The position numbers and the translations under genes were made by a program. Below the pieces are notes generated by a model that searched no databases, was not told the origin of the DNA, and worked only from the letters and a program-made list of their open reading frames with translations. From Aphrocallistes beatrix (taxonomy: Eukaryota > Porifera > Hexactinellida > Sceptrulophora > Aphrocallistidae): a stretch of 64,000 bases of DNA. Each line of letters starts with the position of its first letter. The first letter of the stretch is position 1. This document shows positions 45,651 to 56,016 of this stretch, one piece after another. The stretch lies in the NCBI GenBank assembly GCA_963281255.1, contig OY725494.1:881934-945933 (forward strand), written 5' to 3'.

Positions 45651-46912
45651 TATATATATATACAATAATCGAGTTTTAATAGTAAGGATATATACATATA
45701 TATATATATATCTGTAACGAATTGATTGAAGAAACTGCCAGTCCCGGAAAGCTGATTTTTGGCATGTGGGAGTTTTTTGGCTATGGCTCCAGTAAGTTCT
45801 GAGCTCAGAGCAAAATGTCGACTCATCATGGAATTATGACGTCATTGTCACATTTTTAAAAGCTAAGCAACACAGTTATTCGAGCATAACTCAGCCATTA
45901 TAGGAGATAGAAGGCTGAAATTTTAATAGAATCTGCATACTAACATACCTCACATATGATGCAACTAACATAAAAAATGATAACTCATCACTTTGTTATG
46001 ACGTCATCATTACTCATCAAAATTTTAAAATTGACAAATATGGTGATTTTTCGTGCGATATCGATTATAATAGTAGGACAGACGTATTTAGAGATACTAA
46101 TTCCCTTATAATTAATCAATGATGACCACAGGCGCCCAAAGGGCGCCTCCAGCGGACACAAAGTGTCCGCCAGCCGCGCAGCGGAAGCAAGCGAAGCGCG
46201 CTTGTGCATCCTTACTATTAAAACTCGATTATTGTTTGTTTGTGTATATATATATCTGTAACGAATTGATTGAAGAAACTGCCAGGCCCAGAAAGCTGAT
46301 CTTTGGCATGTGGGGATCTTTTGGCTATGGCTCCAGTAAGTTCTGAGATCAGAGCAAAATGTCGACTCATCATGGAATTATGACGTCATTGTCACATTTT
46401 TAAAAGTTAAGCAACACAGTTATTCGGGCATAACTCAGCCATTATACGAGATAGAAGGCTGAAATTTTAATAGAATCTGTATACTAACACGACTCACATA
46501 TGATGCAATTATTAAAAAATGATGACTCATCACTTTGTTATGACGTCATCATTACTCATCAAAATTTTAAAAATTGACAAATTTGGTGATTTTTCGAGTG
46601 ATATCGATTTTAAAACTAAGATAGACATATTTAGAGATTATATCTCCCTTATAATTAACCAATGTCACCTCCAGGCGACCGAAGGGAGCCTCCGGCGGAC
46701 ACAAAGTTTCCGCCAGCCGCGCAGCACAATCAAGCGAAGCGCGCTTGTAACTAAATGAAACTAGTCTACGTTCCAATAAATTATATATCAATGTTATGGC
46801 TATTTTCTTTCTCTGCTATATGGTTCCTTTTTACTTGTACGTTGTATTTGTTCTTGAATGTTAGCTCTCAACTTTCTATACATATAAGGATGCGCCACGC
46901 AGCAAAGGGGCA

Positions 46913-48230
46913 ATGGGGAGGCGGGATGGACCTACAAGGAAGTATCCGTCAAGCCAATTCCCTAAGAAGGGTCGGTGCTTTATTTGCGACTCGGACAGGC
47001 ACTTTATGGCCCAATGCCCGGAACGGCACTGTGCGGAATGTGGCGAAAGAGGACACGAGGTCCGCTATTGGCCACATACAGTCGAAGAGGGGTATTTCAG
47101 GCCACGACGCAGCATAGTGTTGTACATGAGACGGCGGTTGTGGTACCAGTTAAATGGAACGGCAAACTCATCAATGTAATGATGGACACGGGGGCAGATC
47201 CTTCGGTGGTGGACAGAGGCATCGTACAAAAGATGAATATCCCTTACAGCACAAAGTACAGTCAAGTGTATGGGCTAGGGCGGACAGCGCTTGCGGTCTG
47301 TGGTACGGCCTGCGTGGCGATAGATGTGGGGGATGGTCGACCACTAGAACACGAAATCGAAGTACTCGATACTAACAATAGGGTGGTTATATTGGGGCGA
47401 AGGTTCCTCGCGCGCTTCAAGAATACTACTTTCGATTGGGAAAACATGAGAGTTAGGCTAGGTGGTTGTTGGAAAACCTCTTTAGCTGCGGCACGCGGGG
47501 GATACGCGGCGACTAGAGCAGAAATTATGCAGACTGAGATGGGAAAGGAGGGAGATAGCTTGGAGGCCAGGTTCGATATAAACCCGAAACTATCACCGCG
47601 AGAAGAGACAGCCATACGCAAGGTGCTGTCGAGATGGAAAGACTTTTTCGCGGAGAACCCGAAGAGCCCGCGCGAAATTGGAACCGCGGAACACGTTATC
47701 ACTCTTCTGGATGAGCGGACGATCAGAAGCCGGCCGTTGCGTGCTTCTCCGGAATTTGAGGCGGAGGTGTCCAAGCAGATAGATAAAATGCTCGAGAATG
47801 GGATCATACGTCCCTCTTCTTCCTCTTGGGCGCCCATCGATTTGCCGTAGATTACCGGGATCTCAACGATGTGACGAAGCGAGATGCCTATCCGATGCCG
47901 GATCCCCGAGATGTTTTCGATCGTATGGGAGGGGCAACTGTATTCTCTACACTGGATGGGGCATCCGCATACTGGAGCGTGCCTGTGAAGGAAAAGCATA
48001 AGGAGTTCACTGCGTTTGTTTCAACGCGCGGCCAGTTTGAATTCAACCGCATGCCTTTTGGATTGTCAAACTCACAGGCTACCTATCAGCGAGCGGTAGA
48101 CCAGGCTCTACGAGGGTGTCCGAATGTACAGGCATTTGTTGATGACACATGTGTCCACTCGCCCAGTTTCGATACGCACCTGGAGCATTTGGATGAGGCT
48201 CAGTTGGCTATTCTTAAAATTGAGGATGAA
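46913..48230 (+). pseudogene. Ty3/gypsy retrotransposon fragment: zinc knuckle, protease, RT
   Basis: Three consecutive frames. The zinc knuckle CFICDSDRHFMAQC is followed by a second knuckle whose last cysteine is replaced by Trp. The aspartic protease has the VMMDTGADPSVVD active-site block (about 47178) and VVILGRRFLARF. The RT starts RPLRASPEFEAEVSKQIDKM, loses about 9 residues and its frame near 47825, then continues with FAVDYRDLN, FNRMPFGLSNSQATYQ and AFVDDTC (usually YVDD/YLDD). Homology ends near 48225. RNase H, integrase and both LTRs are absent. GC content is clearly higher than in surrounding DNA. It is a dead, truncated insertion. Confidence 0.85.
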
Positions 48231-48428
48231 GAATGTGAGGATTGGGCTTTTGAGTGTACTGATTGCTGTATTGACGGAAAAGATATGCTACGTTGTATTT
48301 TAATGACTTCAAGTAACTGTTTACTCAACAATAAGGCCAAGAATATTACTTCTACCACCTCTTGTCCCAAAGATACTCAAAGGAAGATACTTAAACTTAC
48401 CTCTAATTAATATATGTATATATATATA

Positions 48429-49204
48429 TGTTAGGACAAATTTGCGAAATCAACAATTATGCATAATTGTCGACAAATATGTAAAATTGTTCATTTCACA
48501 ACAATTATGCAAAATTGTTAATCTAATACGACAATTATGCATAATTGTTGTGAAATGAGCAGTTTTACATAATTGTTTAAAATGAAAGCAACAATTATGC
48601 AAAATTGTTAATGGTGCTGTCACGAAAGTTTTGATCCTGCATGGACAAATTTTCCATAGAATATTGGTCCGGGGGACCATTTTTTTCACAGTTAACCCGA
48701 TTTCTCCAATTGAGGATGTATGTATTGTATCAAAAAATTAGATAAGCTAAACATGTAGTATATCTAATTAGAATTCTAATTGGATAGCCAATGAGAAACT
48801 CAGAATAGACATTCTGTTGATTTTCGGTTATTACTAGTAACATCTTTACCCAGAAGTTCTGGGTCTAAATGAATTTTAACCCTAGCATTTAGACCTGAAT
48901 CTTCCTATAAGGATTTATAAAATAATTTGAAGAGACTTGGTTTGTAGGGCAGTTTTCACTCATTTTGTGGAATGTATTCGACGAACACACACACACTGTC
49001 CTAGAACTAATAATAAACTAGAGGGATGGCATAATAAATTTAAAAAATTGCTCGAAAAGTGCAGTAAATATATACGAAATTGTAAAATATGCATAATTGT
49101 CGCATTAGATGAACAATTATACATAATTGTCGTGTTAAATGAACAATTATGCATAATTGTCGACAATTATGCATAATTGTTGATTTCGCAAATTTGTCCT
49201 AACA
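48429..49204. mobile_element. Gin-2 MITE with ATTATGCATAAT repeats
   Basis: TGTTAGGACAAATTTGCG...CGCAAATTTGTCCTAACA, flanked by TATA on both sides (48425-48428, 49205-49208). Both arms carry repeated ACAATTATGCATAATTGT palindromes. 776 bp, no protein. Confidence 0.88.
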
Positions 49205-49620
49205 TATACACCTATATATTTATGTAGTATTCCTTGTCCGTCAACTAAATTATGCCAGCAGTCTGTAATATCATTATTGTGGGGTAGAGGATGTATAATT
49301 ACACGATATTAAATACGTATATCAAAATGATATTGTGTTAAATTTCATTGTATTAAAAACTCTACTTTATCTTATCCCTGGTCTAAAGTAGTGAAATGGC
49401 CTGTATGTAGTAGGCTATGTTCTGTGCTATGTTTAGTACAGATATTTGTAATCAGAAAGCTTCCATCAATTTGATGGGGTCACATGGCCATATTTGATTA
49501 ACCTTAGCTCCTGTTTGCACCCATTCAAGTGACCCCTCTTACGACGTAAAATTGACAACAAAAAGTTGTTTAGATATCCTCTCAGTGTTGACAGTAAACA
49601 GGAATCACGGTAAGGGAGCC

Positions 49621-50867
49621 CATGGCCTACTATCAGGGTTGCCGTGGGAATGGGAATCTGTGGGTTTTCCCATGGGTATTCCCATATGGGATGGGAATGG
49701 GAATGACTTTAAGCCTATGGGTATCCCCACATGTGGGTTCTGTGGGTTTTTGTGGGTTTTCTTGGGGCATGCCTAATTTCCGGGACGGGACGGAACCATC
49801 AGGTACCTAATTTCCGGGACGAGACGAGTCAAAATGCCTAATCTCCGGGACGGGACAGAAAAGGTACCTAATTTCCGGGACGGGACGGGTTAAGATGCCT
49901 AATTTCCGGGACGGGACGGGTGAAGATACCTAATTCCCGGGACGGGATGCCGTCCCGTCCCGGAAATTAGGTATCTAAATTTTCCGGGACGGTCCCGTCC
50001 CGTCCCGGAAATTGGGCAATCCCGTTTTCTTGTGGGTTTCTGTGGGTTTTTTGTGAGGTTTCCTGTGGGTTCTGTGGGTTTTTGTGGGTATTCCCACGGA
50101 AATCCTGTGGGAATGGGATGGGGATGGGTATTGAAATTCCATTCCCACGGCAGCCCTGCCTACAATATAATACGGCTATATAAGTATAGTATTTGCCTAT
50201 TTCATTTCCAGGCCATTGTTTACTTTCTGATTGCTAGTTTATATCAGTACTTACTGTCACGAAATCAACAGACTTAGGTTTTCAAATACGCTGGAAACAG
50301 CTAGAACACTTTTGAGAACGATTTCTCATTGGATTTAACCACAATGACGTAATCATATATATATACATACCCATATATGGTAATTATTATATTACTGAAT
50401 TAAGCATTATATGAGTGAGTACTTTTATTATTTTTCGAATTGACACAAGAAATACAAGAATTGCTAATGGAGAAAGGTACGCAATTAAATTTTCTGACGT
50501 TTGGTGGATTTAAATGCGGAAACCTGGTCCTTACGGCGTGTTTTTTTTACCATGTATGTTTTTTTTTACCATATATTTTTTTTACCATATATGGTTTTTT
50601 TGGTTTGGTTATATGGTTTTTTTTACCATATATGGGTATGTATGTATATATATATATATATATATGATTACGTCATTGTGGTTAAATCCAATGAGAAATC
50701 ATTCTCAAAAGTGTTCTAGCTGTTTCCAGCGTATTTAAAAACCTAAGTCTAGTTGATTTCGTGACAGTAAGTACTGATATAAACTAGCAATCAGAAAGTA
50801 AACAATGGCCTGGAAATGAAATAGGCAAATACTATACTTATATAGCCGTATTATATAGTAGGCCATG
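49621..50867. mobile_element. FB-4 foldback element
   Basis: CATGGCCTACTAT...ATATAGTAGGCCATG; GGGAGCC on both sides (49614-49620, 50868-50874). The arms are complementary for about 200 bp after excluding the hAT insertion. The centre is AT- and T-rich. Confidence 0.75.
49634..50158. mobile_element. hAT MITE with GGGACGGGACGG repeats
   Basis: CAGGGTTGCCGTGGGAATGG...CCATTCCCACGGCAGCCCTG; TSD CCTACTAT/CCTACAAT (8 bp, one mismatch). The interior (49770-50020) has direct and inverted copies of CCTAATTTCCGGGACGGGAC. Confidence 0.8.
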
Positions 50868-50874
50868 GGGAGCC

Positions 50875-51510
50875 TATAAGCTCGTATTTTAAATTTTTAA
50901 GAAAGCACATTTTTGCACAAAAAGCGGGTTGGAAAATAATAATTTTGTACTAAAAGCATCAACAAATTAGCCCTTAAAGGATAACAATCAAAAATAGTTG
51001 TTATTTTAGGACATTCTAAGTGTAAAATTTGGAATCTACATATTAAAATATCTTATAATAGCCATTGAGAGCTCGCTTTTAACTCAAAATAAAATTGTTT
51101 TCAAAAGGTGTGGAAATATGTATATAAACTTATGTAGTAACTCATAACATTCACATATTTTCACATTCTAAGTGCAAAATTCGGAATCTACATATTGAAA
51201 TATCCTATATTAATCGTTGAGATCTTACTTATATCTTTAAACAAAACTTTGCAGTGGTGGTGTTAAAATATGAATACGTATATACTTATAAAAACTGGAA
51301 GTGATGAGATTTTGCAAAAAAATGTTGACAGTGCACATCTACACAAAGAGATCCTACATGCGAAATTTGGTAAAAATCGGAATGTTGGATTTTGCAGTAG
51401 CGCGCGTACGGACATACATACATACATACATACGGACGGACGGACGAGATACTCCGTCCATGCCATAAGGGCATCTCCCTATAGGAGCTGCACTAAAAAT
51501 AAAATATCAA
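50875..51510. repeat. Interspersed repeat with ACAT/GGAC tail
   Basis: No gene. Near 51410-51445 lies an (ACAT)n then (GGAC)n microsatellite followed by ATACTCCGTCCATGCCATAA, a layout typical of the 3' end of a dispersed repeat. The family was not identified. Confidence 0.4.
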
Positions 51511-51659
51511 TAAGATAATGTTAACCATTTAATTGAGGTAAAGTAGAGAGAGCTAGAAGGACGTAGTGAGGGTTAATTAAATGTCTTTTTTCAAGTTTTA
51601 CTTTTGAGTCACACATAGCATCATTTAATTTAATTAAAGACAACATTTACCTTATTTGA

Positions 51660-52258
51660 AAGAGATCACATGAGCAAAATGCTCCAACTTTGTAGGTAAA
51701 TATGGAATGCGTCTCTGCAAACCAAACCTCACTTGCACTAACAACTGTCCTAACATGTTCCGACCGGTCCTGTCTCCTTCATCTTCCCAGAACTTCGCTA
51801 TGTGTGTGTTCAAATAGCCTGGGTCTTAATGCAAAGTTCGTACTCTTCAAATCTCCACCAAATTTAGATGTGAATCTACTCTGGTATCTGTCGAAGTGTT
51901 CTCTCTTGCAGCAATCCCTCTCAGAGGTAGCACTAGAATCACAGAGTGGAAACTTACACAGTCTCTTGTTCGTATTACTAACAGATTTCTCATACTTTCT
52001 GTGACACCATTCATTGAGAAGAAAGAAACATTTGTCAGAACACGCGACACCATGGATACTCTGGTTATTCTCACAGCACCAGTAACAACCTGGAATGATG
52101 GCATTGGAGTTTCCAGGAGTCGTCTTGATGCAAGAATCCGGGAGTGTCTCAAACAGTTTCCTAGGAATAGGACCGACATCAGACTTCTCATAAAGGAATC
52201 TCGTCAGGATCTCACAAAAGACTAGTTCACCTTTCTGAGAATTAATTGAATTTTCCAC
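51660..52258 (-). pseudogene. Locus D 3' part: module 2 with NADAR core deleted
   Basis: Codons matching locus C residues 158-294 (DVGPIPR, GCYWCC, ACSDKC, FNEWCHRKY, DCCKREH) are intact. The sequence then jumps from FAL directly to LFEHTH, deleting about 115 residues that contain FYEYTNF and EHYFQ. The frame is lost at the WGDGGD segment, whose trace reads GDRTGRNMLGQLLVQVRF. About 350 nt here (51843-52198) are identical to 38849-39204 in locus C. Confidence 0.85.
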
Positions 52259-52379
52259 TTCCCAGGATTTAGAACTAATATTTTGCTACTCTGCTTTAGT
52301 TTGAAAAAAACTGAATGAACGTTTCCCATCCAAATTAGTAGAAAATTTATTGTAGCCAAATTCCATCGGTTGATTTTCA

Positions 52380-52806
52380 CTTTTAGGAGAGGATGTGATA
52401 TTAAATGAACACACACAGTCATTCGGAAGTTCATGCTTTGCTTCACCACGAACTGTGATCAAGGTGCATGTTCCCTGATAGGATTAGAACCAGTTGTTTG
52501 AATTGAATTCCTATTAGATTCTCGTTCTTGTGCGACAATTGAAGACACAGCGTAATAATCATATTGTCTATACTCACTGTTAAATTCTGTATTAGGAGAG
52601 CTCAAATGAGTAACTGTGTCAGGAATCCTACTTGATTCAGGAATGTAAGAAGTCTTCATAGGAGAGGTAATCTTCGGTACCTGACAGGAAGCATAGAATT
52701 TATTTGGCTGATCTGAAGTGTTTGAAATAAATTCAGCATCTGCTAGCTCTCGAGTAGGGTTAGAAAAGCTTTTTTGAAGGGTGTTGTTAGTCACCATGAG
52801 GTTCAT
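52380..52806 (-). pseudogene. Locus D: detached C-terminal tail of a locus-B-like gene
   Basis: A Ser/Asn/Gln-rich frame ends NSIQTTGSNPIREHAP. In the next frame TLITVRGEAKHELPNDC follows. This matches the end of locus B (TIQTAGTDPIHTPIIVRGEA, then KHQLSDDY). It lies upstream of a zinc module instead of downstream of a NADAR domain, so the locus is rearranged. Confidence 0.7.
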
Positions 52807-53225
52807 GTTCGTGATGGTTAGCGGTAGGTTGATAGTAAAACAATTAATTATGCCCGAGTTTCAAAAGAAAAATTTCAACTATTGACCGAGTTAAAAAAAC
52901 AGGGATTTTCACAAGCAGCGAGCTCGATAGATCCTGACCAGGAAACCCTTATTTATCTTGTCTAATCAGCTAGATTGTCTGAATCGGTCATTCAAATGAC
53001 TATTAAATGTCCTTCAAATTAACTTTAATCCTATTCATAGTTAAATTAATGCGACAAAATAATATCAAAAATAGTCAGTAATAGTCAGCAGTCAGTAGCA
53101 TATTCATTAAGTTAACTCAAATACTGTTCAAGTTTCAAGCTCTTCATCTGAATTTATTTCAAAATCTGAAACAATCTTCAATATTAGCATCTGATAAGAT
53201 GGTTATCGCATCAGTAGGTCTAGGT

Positions 53226-54075
53226 CTACAAGATAATCTGATTGTGCTTACATTCAGGGTGTTTACAATAGTTAATTTTAATATGTTTGTGCACCTTCAT
53301 TCTACACTCCTCGTGGAATATCATATAACATCTTCCTGAACACAGATATTCAGTGTCACTTGTACATTGCTTACTAAGATAACAGCCTTCAATATTTCTA
53401 TTCCAGTTTGCATGTGTAGAGTATTGGGAACTAGAATCACCACTTAACCTGTAACTTCTCGGGATAGGACCTACGTCTGTGTAGAACAAGAGGGCAGTAC
53501 TCAACTCTTCTGATAAACGCATTTTTGCTTTACCGAAGTCAGGTTGAATTGTGCTAGAACTTGTTTGCACTTGATTATGAGATGAATCTGACTTGCGAGT
53601 GATATTATCATACCATGAAGGTCCGAGGGATAATTGCTTCTTCAGTTTTTCTCCATTATGAACTGTTAAAAACTCACGCACATAATCCTCTCTATGGATA
53701 ACAGAACAACACTCGTATTTACTTTGAGAAGAATAAATAGTTTCACAACCTGGTAATTTACAAAAACGCCATTGTTGAAACATTCCTGCTCTCTCGAGTC
53801 TCCACACACCACTTATAAAAATAGAAAATACAATCATTACCACAACATATACCTTGAACATCTGTCGATTTATTACCACACCAGTAACATCCAATTATAT
53901 CTTTTTCCCAATTACTATTCTCATAGATTGGAACAGTTACATCTTCTGAATCGATCCTGCGAGGAATGTAACCAATGTCTGTTCCGGAATAAAGAGTCTT
54001 AAGAAGAATCTCTGAGAAAGGAACTATCATGTAGGGTTTTGTCTTCCCAATCTTCTTTTCAAAATATTTTCCCAT
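53226..54075 (-). pseudogene. Locus D 5' part: two zinc modules, frameshifted and truncated
   Basis: From the ATG at 54075: GTDIGYIPRR, GCYWCGNK, ICCGNDC, FYKWCVE. A one-base shift near 53790 follows, then FCKLPGCE, ECCSVIH and LGPSWYD. The second module begins TDVGPIPR, has GCYLSKQC where others have GCYxC, then LCSGRC and CKHPEC, and stops at 53226 before the CxxxH pair. The modules align with B and C, so the shift is a mutation, not an intron. Confidence 0.8.
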
Positions 54076-54645
54076 CGAGCTTTAAATGGAGCAGAGGAAT
54101 CATACTCAGCCATGTGCAGAGTATACAATTAACCTATCTAAATATATACGTTGTACGATGATAGCAATAATAGGCATTGGTAGATAGTTATTGAATTAAG
54201 TGTAGTTATCTCGATGCAGGGGCATAGGAAGGGGGGATTTAACATTAGAGATGCCAAATTTGTGTGGTGACATATAGCTAACTAGTTCTATCATAATACG
54301 ATCCCTTTAGGCTCGGTCGCTAAATTACCCTTGTACTCGGTCGCAAAATTACCCTTGTACGTATATAGATTTTCATTTATCTCAGGTGTATGGACAGCAT
54401 GGTCTTTTCAATTAATAATTCTGAAGAAATATAAACAAAATAAATCGTGTTTTTAGTGTACATTCTATGATCCAAAATATGCATACTGTTAAAATGGCTT
54501 TGATGTCCAGACAGTCGTAATTCTGCTCTTAGCAATAAGAATTAAAAGATAATAACTTTTAAGAAGGTACCTCTACAGTATGTCCCGAAAGTATTTACCT
54601 ATTGTCATTATTTTCTTAAAATGAGCTCTAATTAGTTACTCTATA
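54076..54645. other. Non-coding, with a repeat start
   Basis: TACGATCCCTTTAGGCTCGG at about 54295 repeats the 27816 sequence, with a duplicated CGGTCGCtAAATTACCCTTG unit. No gene. Confidence 0.4.
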
Positions 54646-55664
54646 TGTTATGGCAATATGAGAAATTGGTTATTTTGCATAATGCCTAGGCAATATGCAT
54701 AATGCTATTTTCTGAGTCAATATGCATAATGTCCAGACAATATGCATAATGCTTCTCCCATTGGACAATATACATAATGTCCAGAGACAATATGCATAAC
54801 GATTAGGCCATCGTTAACTATTATTAGAAACTTACTCTAATTGGATATTTGGAGGTCGAGAGTCAGTATTCGGAATATTAAAGCAGTTGTTGTGGCAGTT
54901 GAACATAATGGTACCTACAAGCTAGGTACAAAATATGGCCTCTTGAATTCACATTACACCAGAAATCAATTTACTCCATGCCTGGATCATAAATTTTTGG
55001 AGATAAATGATGTTCAAACAGAGAAAGAGATTTCTTTGCGACAAGTAGCACGTAATGAATCCGTTGGGACAGGTCAAGGGATGTTTCATTGCTCTTGTAA
55101 GAAAACATGTCTTCGTACTACGTGCAAGTGATATTATCGTTCAAATCGACTTTGTCACAGTAGGTGTCACAACAACCAAAGCTGCAGTAACAAGTAGAGT
55201 CTTGAAAATAAAGACCTTATAGTACTACGAATGAGTTAAGCATACACATAGGCCAAATAGCTGAGTATCATTGAAGAATGACTAGACAAAACGCATTAGG
55301 AGTGTATCCCAAATTATTTATAATTAGTGATTTTACGTATATTATTCGTATCATTAATTGATCAAACATCATTTTATATGTCTTGATTTTACGAAAGTGT
55401 TTAGTAAAAATAATGCTGACAAGAAAATTTGTATAATGCGTATGGAAAATTGTATTTCGTATATTGTCCAATGAGAGAAGCATTATGCATATTGTCTCTG
55501 GACATTATGTATATTGTCCAATGGGAGAAGCATTATGCATATTGACTCAGAAAATAGCATTATGCATATTGTCTGGGCATTATGCATATTGACTCAGAAA
55601 ATAGCATTATGCATATTGCCTAGGCATTATGCAAAATGACCAATTTCTCATATTGCCCATAACA
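54646..55664 (+). mobile_element. Gin-1 element, copy 2
   Basis: TGTTATGGCAATATGAG...CTCATATTGCCCATAACA, TATA on both sides. Subterminal TATGCATAATG repeats occur in both arms, expanded on the right. It keeps the middle and the Cys-rich tail of the protein that copy 1 lost, but lacks the N-terminal part that copy 1 keeps. Confidence 0.87.
54868..55190 (+). pseudogene. KRBA2-like/Ginger protein C-terminus with Cys-rich tail
   Basis: IRNIKAVVVAVEHNGTYKLG is followed by SLRQVARNESVGTGQG and a cysteine cluster, FHCSCKKTCLRTTCK. An in-frame TGA (55129-55131) interrupts the cluster, which would continue YYRSNRLCHSRCHNNQSCSN. The pattern matches the tail of KRBA2-like transposon proteins. Non-functional. 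Confidence 0.7.
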
Positions 55665-55719
55665 TATATACCATTTGTTATTTCATAAACTACTACATCA
55701 ATATTATTACATCAACAAT

Positions 55720-56001
55720 AGTCTAATTTACCCTAAAAAGGAATACCTAAACCTAACGAAGGTTGTGGCTTATTATAATTATCTATGTTCTATCAGTATC
55801 AGAGTGCTTTGTATCCAATGATCAATAGCTACCACATATTGTCCAGTAACGTTATGTAATATAATAATTCACGGCGAAGTGATTAATAAGAATTATGTAA
55901 TGGTTAGACAGCAATATGGTATGTTTCTTAGAAGTACATGTATATAAGCTATGTAGCATAAATTCACTTTCCAACAGACACACAATAATCTACAAAAGCA
56001 A
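55720..56001 (+). promoter_or_regulatory. 5' flank of the membrane protein gene (duplicated elsewhere)
   Basis: Segments including CAGAGTGCTTTGTA, GATCAATAGCTACCAC and AGTAACGTTATGTAATATAA recur in the same order at 58770-58910, where no gene follows. The duplication suggests this is the upstream control region, but no core promoter motif is asserted. Confidence 0.5.
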
Positions 56002-56016
56002 GTGACCATTTTCGAA

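Larger units (their letters stand above)
43511..46747. repeat. Nest of Hel-A copies
   Basis: Several copies in both orientations. A 5' stub lies at 43511-43550. A minus copy (43551-43857 plus 44407 to about 44610) is split by a plus copy (43858-44406). A second 5' stub is at 44611-44653, followed by a minus copy at 44654-45688 with two MITEs inside. Plus copies follow at about 45690-46204 and 46209-46747. At the 43858 insertion, TCTCCTATAAT occurs on both sides, which is not expected for a Helitron-type event. Confidence 0.75.
42709..49418. mobile_element. FB-3, TIR-bounded 6.7-kb composite
   Basis: CATAGCCTACTACAATAAGG at the left and CCTGTATGTAGTAGGCTATG at the right. The inverted match extends about 70 bp, including CCAGGGATAAGATAAAGT. 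It encloses a Cys-rich ORF relic, the Hel-A nest, the gypsy fragment and Gin-2. No target duplication was found, so the two ends may not be from one insertion. Confidence 0.55.

Noticed and set aside
47262..47999. 245-codon minus-strand ORF
   Set aside because: Antisense to the gypsy protease/RT, which has clear motifs on the plus strand.
50440..50738. Three overlapping hydrophobic ORFs
   Set aside because: Products of T-rich TTTTTTACCATATATGG repeats at the centre of FB-4; all three frames stay open for composition reasons.
18915..55664. CRISPR-like array in the ATGCAT repeats
   Set aside because: Repeats are palindromic subterminal motifs of eukaryotic transposons with no unique spacers of constant length; the genome is eukaryotic.
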